This document shows positions 9,244-17,692 of a DNA stretch of 64,000 nucleotides, piece by piece. The DNA is taken from NCBI GenBank assembly GCA_963838775.1, contig CAWISP010000034.1:94704-158703 (forward strand), read 5' to 3'. Below the pieces are notes generated by a model, which ran no database searches, was not told where the DNA came from, and saw only the letters and a program-made list of their open reading frames with translations. Made by a program: the position numbers and the translations under genes. Within the stretch, counting starts at the first letter, position 1, and each line of letters starts with the position of its first letter. This DNA comes from Chersky-840 sp963838775 (GTDB taxonomy: Bacteria > Actinomycetota > Acidimicrobiia > Acidimicrobiales > UBA8190).

Positions 9244-9839
9244 CGGGCCCCCGCCAGCTCCCGCAACGCCTGACGCAAGAGCTCCTCGACCGTGCCCTCG
9301 TCCGAGCCACCCTCGAGGGCTCGCCGGATCTCGTCGGGCCCGTACCCGAGCTCGGCCAACGCGGCCCGCACCTCGCCGCGCGCCTCGGATGGACTCCCCC
9401 CGCCCCCCGGCACGCCGTCGCCGGCGAAGGCGGGGAGCTCGAGGCGCGAGCGCAGGTCGAGGACGAGCCGAGCCGCCGTCTTGCGTCCCACGCCAGGCAC
9501 GGTGCACAGCGCCCCGAGGTCCTCGTCGAGCACGGCCCGGATCAGGTCGGCGGGACGAAGCGCCCCGAGGACGGCAAGGGCCAGGGCGGGCCCCACCCCG
9601 TGCGCGCCGAGCAGTGCCTCGAAGCACCGTCGCTCCTCGGTGGTGGCGAAGCCATAGAGGACGATGGCGTCCTCGCGGACGTGGGTGTGCACGTGCAGCT
9701 CGACGGGCGAGCCCCGATCGCCCACCGCGGCGAGCAACGTCGGCGCCACCGTGAGGCGATAGCCGACGCCGCCCACGTCGACGATGAGCTCACCTTCGGG
9801 GCTGCGATTGACGAGCTCCCCCCGCAGCCAGCCGATCAC
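9240..9839 (-). CDS. ruvA: Holliday junction DNA helicase subunit RuvA
   Basis: Tetrameric junction-binding platform for RuvB. The N-terminal OB domain starts IGWLRGELVNRS, contains GVGYRLTV and THVREDAIVLYGF, and is followed by the helix-hairpin-helix pair (LLGAHGVGPALALAVL and LCTVPGVGRKTAARLVLDL). A flexible linker then leads to the C-terminal UBA-like domain that binds RuvB (RAALAELGYGPDEIRRAL). The GTG at 9839 overlaps the ruvC stop as GTGA, and its own stop overlaps ruvB the same way. About 199 residues, typical. Confidence 0.96.
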   Translation of the reverse strand: MIGWLRGELVNRSPEGELIVDVGGVGYRLTVAPTLLAAVGDRGSPVELHVHTHVREDAIVLYGFATTEERRCFEALLGAHGVGPALALAVLGALRPADLIRAVLDEDLGALCTVPGVGRKTAARLVLDLRSRLELPAFAGDGVPGGGGSPSEARGEVRAALAELGYGPDEIRRALEGGSDEGTVEELLRQALRELAGAR

Positions 9840-10348
9840 GGCCGCCTCCCCGACCCGGCGGCCTCGATGGCACGTCGCAGGGGCTGGGCGGTCAGGTGGC
9901 ACACCGCCAAGGCCAGCGCGTCGGCCACGTCGGGGGGCTTGGGGGGCGCGGCCAGTCCCAGCAGTGCCGCCACCATGCGCTGGACCTGGTCCTTGGTGGC
10001 ACCGCCGAAGCCGACGACGGCCTGCTTCACCTCGTTGGCGCTGTACTGGGCGACCTCGCACCCCGCCTCCGCCGCCACCAGCAGGGCGACGCCGCCCGCC
10101 TGGCCCGTCGCCATGGCGGTCCGGACGTTGGTCTGGAAGAACACGCGCTCCACGACGACGGCATCGGGCCGGGTCTCGGCCACGATGCTCCGAAGCTCGG
10201 TGAACAGCACCCGCAGCCGTTGCGGGAGCGGGAGCTCGGGCTCCGTGGTCACCACCCCCCCGGACATGGCGGTCAGGTCGCTGCCGTACTGCCGCACCAC
10301 GCCGTACCCGCACCGGGACAGCCCGGGATCGATACCCAGGACGAACAC
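9836..10348 (-). CDS. ruvC: Holliday junction resolvase RuvC
   Basis: Endonuclease that cleaves Holliday junctions. The RNase H-like active site is complete: Asp in GIDPGLSRCGYG, Glu in VVVERVFF, and the C-terminal acidic pair in PPDVADALALAVCH. It starts at GTG; the first residues (FVLGIDPGL) are the normal RuvC beginning. First gene of the overlapping ruvCAB unit, 45 bases after yebC, as in mycobacteria. 170 residues. Confidence 0.96.
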   Translation of the reverse strand: MFVLGIDPGLSRCGYGVVRQYGSDLTAMSGGVVTTEPELPLPQRLRVLFTELRSIVAETRPDAVVVERVFFQTNVRTAMATGQAGGVALLVAAEAGCEVAQYSANEVKQAVVGFGGATKDQVQRMVAALLGLAAPPKPPDVADALALAVCHLTAQPLRRAIEAAGSGRRP

Positions 10349-10393
10349 GCGTTCGACACTAGCCAGGGCGAGTGGGGCGGAGGTGGATGTGCC

Positions 10394-11146
10394 TCAATCG
10401 GCGACGGCGGCCGCCAGCACCTCGTCGGGGGTGTCGAAGTTGGACCAGACGTTCTGCACGTCGTCGTCGTCATCGAGGGCCTCGAGCAGTCGCAGGACGC
10501 GCCGCACCTGGCCCTCTTCGGTCACCGGGACCGTGGTCGAGGGCACCATGGCCATCTCGGCGGACTCCGGCGTCATGCCCGCCGCCTCGAGCGCGTCGCG
10601 CACGGCGTGGAGGTCCTGGGGCGCACTGGTGACGACCCACTGGTCCCCGTCGCGGGCCAGGTCCTCGGCGCCGGCCTCGACGGCCACCTCCATGATGGTG
10701 TCCTCGTCGAACGACGACGGGAGCACGATCACGCCTTTGCGCGCGAACTGCCACCCCACCGCCCCGGGCTCGGCCATCGACCCACCGTTACGGGTGAAGA
10801 CGTTGCGGATCTCGGCGCCGGTCCGGTTGCGGTTGTCGGTGAGGCAGTCGACGATGATGGCCACGCCGCTCGGTGCGTAGCCCTCGTAGGACACCTCTTC
10901 GTAGTGCACGCCCTCGAGCTCACCGGTCCCCCGCTTGATGGCGCGTTCGATCTTGTCCATGGGGAGCGACGCGGCACGCGCCTTCTCGAACATGGTGCGC
11001 AGGGTGGCATTGGTGGTGACGTCACCACCGCCCTCTCGCGCCGCCACCTCGAGCTGGCGGATGAGCTTGGCAAACACCTTGGCGCGCACCTTGTCGACAG
11101 CCGCTTTGCGGTGCTTGGTGGTCGCCCATTTCGAGTGCCCTGACAT
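10394..11146 (-). CDS. yebC: YebC/PmpR-family regulatory or translation factor
   Basis: Conserved three-domain protein of the YebC/TACO1 family. It was long annotated as a DNA-binding regulator; recent work on the family supports help in translating difficult sequences such as proline runs. The N-terminus MSGHSKWATTKHRKAAVDKVRAKVF-like segment is the family signature. GGSMAEPGAVGWQFARKG and the acidic end (LLEALDDDDDVQNVWSNFD) are also standard. 250 residues, intact, between pdxT and ruvC as in M. tuberculosis (Rv2603c). Family assignment is certain; the biological role here is not shown by the sequence. Confidence 0.94.
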   Translation of the reverse strand: MSGHSKWATTKHRKAAVDKVRAKVFAKLIRQLEVAAREGGGDVTTNATLRTMFEKARAASLPMDKIERAIKRGTGELEGVHYEEVSYEGYAPSGVAIIVDCLTDNRNRTGAEIRNVFTRNGGSMAEPGAVGWQFARKGVIVLPSSFDEDTIMEVAVEAGAEDLARDGDQWVVTSAPQDLHAVRDALEAAGMTPESAEMAMVPSTTVPVTEEGQVRRVLRLLEALDDDDDVQNVWSNFDTPDEVLAAAVAD

Positions 11147-11177
11147 TCCTACCGTCCTTTGATTCCGATGGCTTCGA

Positions 11178-11810
11178 TCATCGGTGGTCCCCGATCATCG
11201 ACACGAACAACTCGTGGACCCGCCGGTCGGGCGTGAGCTCGGGGTGGAACGCAGCCACGAGCGCGCTTGCCTGGCGACACAGCACCGGCACGACCCTGGT
11301 ATCGCCGACGAGGGGCTCGTCTCCCCGGTTGGCGTGGCCGGGCTGGACCAAGGTGGCGAGCACCTCGACGCCGGGCCCGCTCGCCTCGACCAGCGGCGCC
11401 CTGATGAACACGGCCCGCAGGGGGCCACCGGGGAGCACGGGGACGTCGAGATCGCACTCGAACGACTCGAGTTGGCGCCCGAACCCGTTGCGCCGCACCG
11501 TGATGTCGATGGTGCCGTAGTAACGCTGGTCGGCGCGCCCGTCGACGGCGCCGGCTCCGAGCAGGATCATTCCTGCGCAGGTACCGAGGACGGGCAGCCC
11601 GGCCCCGAGCTCCTTGCCGAGAGGGTCGGCCAACCCCGAGGACTCGAGCAACATCGACATCGTCGTGGACTCGCCCCCCGGGAGGATGATGCCGTCGAGC
11701 CCGGCGAGGTCCTCGGGCCGGCGCACGCGCCGGGGCGATGCCCCGATCTCGATCAGCGCCGCGCTGTGCTCAGCGACGTCGCCCTGCAGTGCGAGGATGC
11801 CGACATCCAC
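11178..11810 (-). CDS. pdxT: Pyridoxal 5'-phosphate synthase glutaminase subunit PdxT
   Basis: Class I glutaminase that feeds ammonia to PdxS for vitamin B6 synthesis. It has the nucleophile Cys in VLGTCAGMILLG, the GGEST oxyanion motif (ILPGGESTTMSML), and the His/Glu of the triad in AAFHPELT. It starts at GTG after GAGGTG, 35 bases behind pdxS, so the two subunits are co-transcribed. About 210 residues, slightly longer than the common 190-200. Intact. Confidence 0.96.
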   Translation of the reverse strand: MDVGILALQGDVAEHSAALIEIGASPRRVRRPEDLAGLDGIILPGGESTTMSMLLESSGLADPLGKELGAGLPVLGTCAGMILLGAGAVDGRADQRYYGTIDITVRRNGFGRQLESFECDLDVPVLPGGPLRAVFIRAPLVEASGPGVEVLATLVQPGHANRGDEPLVGDTRVVPVLCRQASALVAAFHPELTPDRRVHELFVSMIGDHR

Positions 11811-11845
11811 CTGGAGGCACCTCGGCGGCGCGTGGGGACACCGAC

Positions 11846-12799
11846 CTACCAGCCGCGGTCGGCCATGCGCTGGTCGAGCCCGGCCACCTCGAGGCCCGGC
11901 ATCGACGCGCCGAGACCACGACTCACCTTGGCGACGATCTGCGCATCATCGAAATGCGTGGTGGCCTCCACGATGGCGCGCGCCCGGCGCGCCGGGTCCT
12001 CACTCTTGAAGATCCCCGATCCGACGAACACCGCCTGCGCCCCGAGCTGCATGACGAGTGCGGCGTCGGCCGGTGTGGCGATTCCTCCGGCACAGAACAG
12101 CGGTACGGGCAGGCGCCCGGTGTCGGCCACCTCCTCCACCAGATCGATCGGTGCACTGAGACGCTTGGCCCAGGCGTAGCGCTCGGCCCCGTCGGCCTGA
12201 GTGAGTGCGCCGATGTCGCCCAGGATGGACCGAAGGTGGCGCACGGCCTCGACGATGTTGCCCGTTCCCGCCTCACCCTTGGAGCGGATCAAGGCCGCCC
12301 CTTCAGAGATGCGGCGCAGCGCCTCACCGAGGTTGGTGGCGCCACAGACGAAGGGAACGCGAAACGCGCGCTTGTCGATGTGATGGGCCTCGTCGGCAGG
12401 CGTGAGCACCTCGCTCTCGTCGATGTAGTCGACGTCGAGCGCCTCGAGGATCTGGGCCTCGGCGAAGTGACCGATGCGGGCCTTCGCCATGACCGGAATG
12501 GTGACCGCGCGCTGGATCGCTTCGATCAGGGCGGGATCGCTCATACGTGCCACGCCGCCCTGGGCGCGGATGTCGGACGGCACGCGCTCGAGCGCCATAA
12601 CCGAAACGGCGCCGGCGTCCTCGGCGATCCGGGCGTGCTCGGCGGTGACCACATCCATGATCACACCACCACGCAGCATGTCGGCCAGTCCGCGCTTGAC
12701 CGTGAACGTCCCGGTCTGCCGGTTCCCACTCGGGGCCTCGGCCACGACGCGCTCGGACGTGCGTGCCGAAGTGGGCCGTGCCGTGGGAGCGTGCTCCAT
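11846..12799 (-). CDS. pdxS: Pyridoxal 5'-phosphate synthase lyase subunit PdxS
   Basis: TIM-barrel enzyme that builds PLP from ribose 5-phosphate, glyceraldehyde 3-phosphate and ammonia from PdxT. Conserved stretches include TFTVKRGLADMLRGGVIMDVV, ALERVPSDIRAQGGVARM, the catalytic-lysine segment VPVMAKARIGHFAEA and the phosphate-binding FCAGGIATPADAALVM. The first 30 residues before the conserved core are an Arg/Ser/Thr-rich extension; ATG at 12799 follows GGAG, but a shorter product is possible. A 71-base gap to the M48 peptidase gene makes a separate promoter possible. Confidence 0.96.
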   Translation of the reverse strand: MEHAPTARPTSARTSERVVAEAPSGNRQTGTFTVKRGLADMLRGGVIMDVVTAEHARIAEDAGAVSVMALERVPSDIRAQGGVARMSDPALIEAIQRAVTIPVMAKARIGHFAEAQILEALDVDYIDESEVLTPADEAHHIDKRAFRVPFVCGATNLGEALRRISEGAALIRSKGEAGTGNIVEAVRHLRSILGDIGALTQADGAERYAWAKRLSAPIDLVEEVADTGRLPVPLFCAGGIATPADAALVMQLGAQAVFVGSGIFKSEDPARRARAIVEATTHFDDAQIVAKVSRGLGASMPGLEVAGLDQRMADRGW

Positions 12800-12870
12800 A
12801 GGTCCAGTCTACTCCCGGGCGTCGCCGGGCCCGCCGGGCGTCCCCGAACCTGAGACCTAAGGGTCCGTGC

Positions 12871-14145
12871 TCACCACTCGGCCAGCGAGGAGATGCGCAG
12901 GGCGGGGGCATCGAGCTCGTCCACCACGTCCCAACGCATCACGTCGCCACCCGGTGCCTCGGGGAGCGCGACCGTCCAGAGCCAACGCGTCGTGCGTGAG
13001 ACGCCGCGTCGGGTGAGCGACGACGGGGGGCGTGGAGCGGGCCCTTCGGCCATGAGCACCAGGGCGTCGTGGAGTCCGGGCGGAAAGCGCGTCACCGCCA
13101 CGGCGAGACGGTCGGTCCGGAATTCGCGACCTCGGCCCGCCAGCGTGTGCACGAGCCCCGACACGGGGAAGAACGACGCCAGCGGGAGCGCGATGGCGGC
13201 CGCCATCGTGGCCGGAGCGACGTCGGCGCGCTTCACGTGAACGAGCTCGTGCGCCAACACTCCCTCGAGACACACCGGGTCGAGCGATTGCAACAGGCCC
13301 GACGTCACCACCAGCACGGCGGCGCCGCTCTTGCGGCCCAGTGCCAGCGCTTGGCGGGTCCACTCGTCGATGACGAGGATGTCGGGGGGCTCGACACCCA
13401 TGGTGGCGCACAGACCGTCCACCAGGTTCTCGGCCCGAGCCAACTCCACCTCCCCGCCGGGGCGCGCCCCCAAGGCGCGCAGCACGAAGCGCGTGGCGCC
13501 GCGCCACACCATCAACCACACCAGGAGCCCGATACCCACGCCGGCGACGAGACCGAGGATGTCGAGACCGATGGCGACGCCCACCACGGCAACTACCACG
13601 AACACCGCCACGCCCGGCGCCGCCGAGATGAGCAGCGCCCGCCGACGGTTGTGATGGAACTCACCGCTGTCGCCTCTCGTGCCGGGCGGCACGGGCACGA
13701 CCACGGGCTCGGTGTCCACCGCGGCGACGAGGGCGGTCTCATGCGCGCGGTGGCGCGAACCGGGACCCGGGGGGCGCGCACCGGAGCGGTTCCCGCCCCG
13801 GTTCGGCGCTCCGGAGCGGGATGCTCCCCCGCCGCCGGCTCCGCCGCGGCCCTGCGGGGCACCACCTCCGCCCGAGCCTCTCCCCGACCCGCCGCGTCGG
13901 CGGCTACCCGAGCCGTCTCCACCCCCACCACCCGACCGGTTGCCCCCCGTGTTGGCCGACGCGTTGGCCCCGGGCCCCGTGCGGCCCCCACCGGAGCCTC
14001 GGCCCGTCCCCGGTGCACCACCGGCGCCGCGCCCGCCTCCCGTGCCTGTGCCTGTGCCTGGACCCGGGGCACCTTGGGACGGCCGGCGTGACCGTGAGCG
14101 TCGCCGGCCCGACGACGAGCCCGGCGATGGAGGGGTACCGGCCAT
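12871..14145 (-). CDS. Membrane M48-family metallopeptidase with disordered N-terminus
   Basis: HtpX-like zinc endopeptidase. The catalytic motif is HELVH in GVLAHELVHVKRAD, and the third zinc ligand is probably the Glu of REFRTDRLAV. Two adjacent membrane helices (about residues 165-205) precede the catalytic region, and a hydrophobic stretch follows the HEXXH. The first ~135 residues are almost only Gly, Ser, Arg, Pro and Thr and must be disordered. ATG at 14145 with GGGGA upstream sets this start; the frame is open further up but overlaps pimA. It occupies the position of M. tuberculosis Rv2609c, a Nudix gene, so the content at this slot differs. Quality control of membrane proteins is the likely role. 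Confidence 0.85.
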   Translation of the reverse strand: MAGTPPSPGSSSGRRRSRSRRPSQGAPGPGTGTGTGGGRGAGGAPGTGRGSGGGRTGPGANASANTGGNRSGGGGGDGSGSRRRGGSGRGSGGGGAPQGRGGAGGGGASRSGAPNRGGNRSGARPPGPGSRHRAHETALVAAVDTEPVVVPVPPGTRGDSGEFHHNRRRALLISAAPGVAVFVVVAVVGVAIGLDILGLVAGVGIGLLVWLMVWRGATRFVLRALGARPGGEVELARAENLVDGLCATMGVEPPDILVIDEWTRQALALGRKSGAAVLVVTSGLLQSLDPVCLEGVLAHELVHVKRADVAPATMAAAIALPLASFFPVSGLVHTLAGRGREFRTDRLAVAVTRFPPGLHDALVLMAEGPAPRPPSSLTRRGVSRTTRWLWTVALPEAPGGDVMRWDVVDELDAPALRISSLAEW

Positions 14146-14170
14146 CGTCCCCGAAGTGTACGGCCCGGGC

Positions 14171-15286
14171 TCAGCGCGACGGGCGGCTCGCGGCCACGAC
14201 CCGCTCGTAGACACCGAGGTAGCGCTGTGCCACCCGCGCCATCGACCACTGCGAGGCGTGGGTGAAGGCGGCGTCGAGCGCGCCAGGAGCGCACCACCCC
14301 GTGCCCTCGGCGGCGTCGGCGGCCACGGTTTCGAGGGCGCGCGCCAGCGCGGCCACGTCGCCGGGCGCCACGAGCAGGCCATGGCCGGCCACCACCGCTT
14401 CGTACCCGGGCAGATCGCTCGCCACAACCGCGGCCCGGGCCGCCATGGCCTCGAGCAGGACCACGCCGAAGGACTCACCGCGCAGTGCGGGCGCGCACAG
14501 CGCGTGGGCCCCGGCGAGGCGCGACGCCAACTCTTCGTCGGAGATCCGGCCGAGCCACACGAGCCGGTCGCCACCGGGATGACGACGTCGCAGCTTCTCG
14601 GTGTCGGGTCCCTCCCCCGCCACCCACACGGTCACGGTGCCGACCTCGAGGCGCGACGCCGCCTCCAGCAGGACGCCCAGGCCCTTGCGCTCCTCGTGGC
14701 GCCCCACGAACAGCACCGTCGGCCCCGAGCTCGGGGACGGGCTCGCCGTGGAGAACCGCTCGAGGTCGATGCCGTTGCCGATGACTTCGTAGCTACCTCC
14801 GAGCGCGTCCCGGGCGGTGGCGCTCGCCTCGGCCGACACCGCACAGCGCGCCGCCAACCGGTCCGCCATGGCGCGCGCCACGGGACCCAGCACCCGGTAC
14901 GCGACGCTGCTCCCGGCCCGGTGGAAGGTCCCTACCTTGGGCAGGCCGCACGCCACCAGGCAGGCGTAGGCGGGGCCGGGCGCCAAGGGCTCGTGCAGGT
15001 GCAAGACGTCGAAGCCGCCGGCGCGCACGGTACGCACGGCCCGCACCGCCGCCCCCGGGCCCAGCGCCACCGGGGCCACCGACCCGTTGGCCGGCAGCCC
15101 CGTGGAGCGACCGAGCCTGATGACCGCTCCCGGCGCCAGGCCGGGCACGGGGCGGTCATCGTCGGCGGGGGCGAGGACGGCGGCGTCGTGACCGGCCTCG
15201 GTGAGCGCGGCGGCGAGACCGATCACCTGGCCCTGCACACCACCGGGCCGGCTCAGGCTGTAGGGGCACAGCAGGGCAACGCGCAC
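14171..15286 (-). CDS. pimA: Phosphatidylinositol alpha-mannosyltransferase PimA
   Basis: GT4 glycosyltransferase adding the first mannose from GDP-mannose to phosphatidylinositol. The N-terminal Rossmann domain opens with LLCPYSLSRPGGVQGQV; the donor-site pair EX7E lies in RGESFGVVLLEAMA. VLFVGRHEERKGLGVLLEA is the usual start of the C-terminal half. Its neighbours pgsA (phosphatidylinositol phosphate synthase) and the PatA-like acyltransferase make the same pathway, and the order pgsA-patA-pimA is that of mycobacteria. 371 residues, intact. Confidence 0.93.
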   Translation of the reverse strand: MRVALLCPYSLSRPGGVQGQVIGLAAALTEAGHDAAVLAPADDDRPVPGLAPGAVIRLGRSTGLPANGSVAPVALGPGAAVRAVRTVRAGGFDVLHLHEPLAPGPAYACLVACGLPKVGTFHRAGSSVAYRVLGPVARAMADRLAARCAVSAEASATARDALGGSYEVIGNGIDLERFSTASPSPSSGPTVLFVGRHEERKGLGVLLEAASRLEVGTVTVWVAGEGPDTEKLRRRHPGGDRLVWLGRISDEELASRLAGAHALCAPALRGESFGVVLLEAMAARAAVVASDLPGYEAVVAGHGLLVAPGDVAALARALETVAADAAEGTGWCAPGALDAAFTHASQWSMARVAQRYLGVYERVVAASRPSR

Positions 15287-15300
15287 CGGGCGCCCTCGTC

Positions 15301-16314
15301 TCAGGCCGAGGATCCCGGCCCGGTGTCACTCGGCCAGTTGGGCTGGAAGAGGTGCCACTGCTGCGGGGCGCGGCGGATGAGCCGTTCGAGGTCGTCGGCG
15401 ACGAGCTGTGTGACGCGGGCCACGTCCTGGCGCAGCCCGCCGGTGCGCGTGACGTCGACCGGGGGCATGATCACCGCGGTGTGCCCGATACCGGGACCGC
15501 TGTAGACCGCGGTGGGGAGGAGCATCGCGCCGGTGCGAAGGGCGAGCATGGCAGGACCGGCGGGCATGGTGGTGTGCTCGCCGAAGAACTCGACGTCGAT
15601 GCCGTTGCCGGCGATGTCGCGGTCGCACAGGAGCCCGACGAGCTTCCCCGCCCGCAAGGTACGCAACAACACGCGACTCGCGTCGGCGCCGAGAGGCACG
15701 ATCGTGAGGCCCATCGCCTCGCGCTGAGCCACGAACCAGTCGTACATCGCCGGCGGCTTGAGCGGCTCGGCCACGCTCGTCATGGGGTAGCCCTGCAGGG
15801 CCAGCCAGGCCCCGCCCCACTCCCAGCTCCCGATGTGGGGAAGCGCCATGATCACGCCGTTGCCGGCCTCCATGCCCGACACGAGGTGCTCCCATCCGCT
15901 CTCCACGACGAAGCGGTCGGTGATGACGCCGGGGCTGATGGCCGGCAGGCGCGCCCCTTCGAACCAGTAGCGCGCGTAGTTCAGAAAGGCGCGCCGCGTG
16001 GCGGCCCGGACCTCGCCGTCGCTCAACCCGGGGCCGAGGATGCGCCGGAGATGGCGCCCGTACATCGCCCCGGCTTTGCCGGAGAAGTTCGACAACACCA
16101 TCGCCACCATCGCGGCCGCCGCCGCGGCGACGAGCTCGGGCAGCTTCTGCATGGCCGTCCCGAGGGACCGGTACGTCAGATAGGAAACCCAGGCACCGAC
16201 ACCGGCGTCGTCGGCGTCGTCGACCTCGTCATCGGTACCACCGGGCTCGCCGGTTGAGGTCCCGTCGGGAGCACCGACGGGACCGGCACCGGGGACTTCG
16301 GACGCGTCGGGCAC
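15301..16314 (-). CDS. PatA-like phosphatidylinositol mannoside acyltransferase
   Basis: LpxL/HtrB-type acyltransferase. The catalytic His/Glu dyad is visible in ALPHIGSWEWGGAWLA (HX4E), with RDIAGNGIDVEFFGE further on as in the family. In the mycobacterial pathway PatA (Rv2611c) acylates the mannose placed by PimA; the position between pgsA and pimA supports the same role. The first 40 residues are acidic and low in complexity (TDDEVDDADDAG), followed by a hydrophobic segment. 337 residues; 14 bases before pimA and 40 after pgsA. Confidence 0.9.
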   Translation of the reverse strand: MPDASEVPGAGPVGAPDGTSTGEPGGTDDEVDDADDAGVGAWVSYLTYRSLGTAMQKLPELVAAAAAAMVAMVLSNFSGKAGAMYGRHLRRILGPGLSDGEVRAATRRAFLNYARYWFEGARLPAISPGVITDRFVVESGWEHLVSGMEAGNGVIMALPHIGSWEWGGAWLALQGYPMTSVAEPLKPPAMYDWFVAQREAMGLTIVPLGADASRVLLRTLRAGKLVGLLCDRDIAGNGIDVEFFGEHTTMPAGPAMLALRTGAMLLPTAVYSGPGIGHTAVIMPPVDVTRTGGLRQDVARVTQLVADDLERLIRRAPQQWHLFQPNWPSDTGPGSSA

Positions 16315-16354
16315 CTTTCGGACCGCGTGGCGGGGTCAGACGGGGCGGCAGGGC

Positions 16355-17254
16355 TCAGAAGCCGCGCGACGACGACCGGCGGGTGCCGCGCGCCGTGGGC
16401 CGGGCCTCGCGACGAGCACGCCAGATACGACCCGAACGACTCGAGGGCACGCCGGCGCGTCGGGCCCGCCACCGACCCGACGGCTGGGCGGCACGGCGCG
16501 GGACGGCCGCGTGCGCCCCCAGGGCATCGCGATGAGCACGAGCCTCGCGCCAGGTCCGCCAGCGCGAGTCCACCCGTCCCTCGCGCCAACGGGCCAGGGC
16601 CCGTCGGGTGACGTCCAGGTCGGCCTCGGCCATCACCCCCCGCGTCGAGACCAGGGGAGGCGGCCCCTCGGCCTCCTTCCAGACGTTGACGAACCGCCCC
16701 AGGGCCGTGGCACACAGGAGCCCGAAGAACACCCACAACGCGGGGACGAAGGCGGCGACCGAAATGGCGCCGGCGACGAAGCACAGCCCGAGCAGGATGA
16801 ACCGCTCGGCCCGTTCCATCAGCCCACCCTTGGCCGACAGCCCGAGCAGCTCGGCCTTGGCCCGCTGGTACGAGATGAGCGAGGTCACCGCCAGGATGGC
16901 GAAGGGCAACAGGACCATCTCGCCGTGATGGCGCCCGGCCAGGTACCAGGCCACGCCGCCGAAGAGAAAGGCGTCGGAGATACGGTCGGCCACCGAGTCG
17001 AAGAAGGCGCCCCGCACCGAGGCACGTCCCGAGGCCTTGGCCACAGGCCCGTCGAAGAGATCGGGCAGGCCCGTGGGGAAGAGGAGGAGGATCCCCGTGA
17101 CCAGGTGGCCCGAACCGACAGCAACGGCCGTGACGATGGACATGGTCAGACCGAAGATGGTGAGCACGTCGGCGGTGATCCCCGCACGCACCAGGACCGT
17201 GCCGACGGGCTTGGTCGTTCGGTCCACCGCGTGGCGCCAACGACCATCGAACAT
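16355..17254 (-). CDS. pgsA: CDP-alcohol phosphatidyltransferase (phosphatidylinositol phosphate synthase)
   Basis: Integral membrane enzyme joining CDP-diacylglycerol and an inositol phosphate. The family motif D(x2)DG(x2)A(x)9G(x3)D(x3)D is present as DLFDGPVAKASGRASVRGAFFDSVAD, with Lys where many members have Arg after Ala. Five or six helices follow. The last 90 residues are an Arg-rich, probably cytoplasmic tail not found in short homologues. ATG at 17254 with GGAGGA upstream. First gene of the long minus-strand run and position-equivalent to M. tuberculosis pgsA1 (Rv2612c), which supports the inositol-lipid role over phosphatidylglycerol synthesis. Confidence 0.9.
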   Translation of the reverse strand: MFDGRWRHAVDRTTKPVGTVLVRAGITADVLTIFGLTMSIVTAVAVGSGHLVTGILLLFPTGLPDLFDGPVAKASGRASVRGAFFDSVADRISDAFLFGGVAWYLAGRHHGEMVLLPFAILAVTSLISYQRAKAELLGLSAKGGLMERAERFILLGLCFVAGAISVAAFVPALWVFFGLLCATALGRFVNVWKEAEGPPPLVSTRGVMAEADLDVTRRALARWREGRVDSRWRTWREARAHRDALGAHAAVPRRAAQPSGRWRARRAGVPSSRSGRIWRARREARPTARGTRRSSSRGF

Positions 17255-17692
17255 AGGTGGGTTCCTCCGAGGGGTTTCGGCCTAATCCTACCATCGGGTC
17301 TTCGAGGCTCCTCCGATAGCGCCACCGCCGTCTTGGTGGTCCGACGTGCTCGCCGGGCACCCCCCGGGGCTGGCCACCCACCCCGCCGGCCTCGGCGCCG
17401 CCGACCGGGGACGGCCTCGGCCCGGTGTCGGGGAGGCGGAGGTTCGGGTAGTGGATCAGTTTCGACCCTCTGCGTGCATTCTGTCTTACGTCGGCAGCTC
17501 CGAGGAACAGTGTCACGCCTCCCCTGCCGGGGAACCGACAAGATGGAGGATATATGGGGGCTGTAAGGGTCGGGACGAACGCAGTGCGGAGGTTCGCCCG
17601 GGCTCAGTGCAGCTGTCACCGGTAGGCTCCCACCCACAGCGGTCGCACGCGGTCGCACGCCGGAAGGATCTCGAGGGAGGGAGGTGCGCGGG
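17255..17692. other. Divergent intergenic region between pgsA and the EF-G-like gene
   Basis: No gene is supported in these 438 bases. They must hold the promoters of the minus-strand lipid operon and of the plus-strand GTPase gene. TAGGAT on the minus strand near 17288 is a possible pgsA -10 element. On the plus side an AT-rich island (GGATATATG, around 17546-17554) stands out from the GC-rich surroundings. A direct repeat of GGTCGCACGC (17641-17660) lies just before the GTPase ribosome-binding site. None of these elements is proven. Confidence 0.4.

Noticed and set aside
16176..17516. Long minus-strand frame overlapping pgsA and the acyltransferase
   Set aside because: It is an Arg/Gly/Pro-rich shadow of two well-supported genes.
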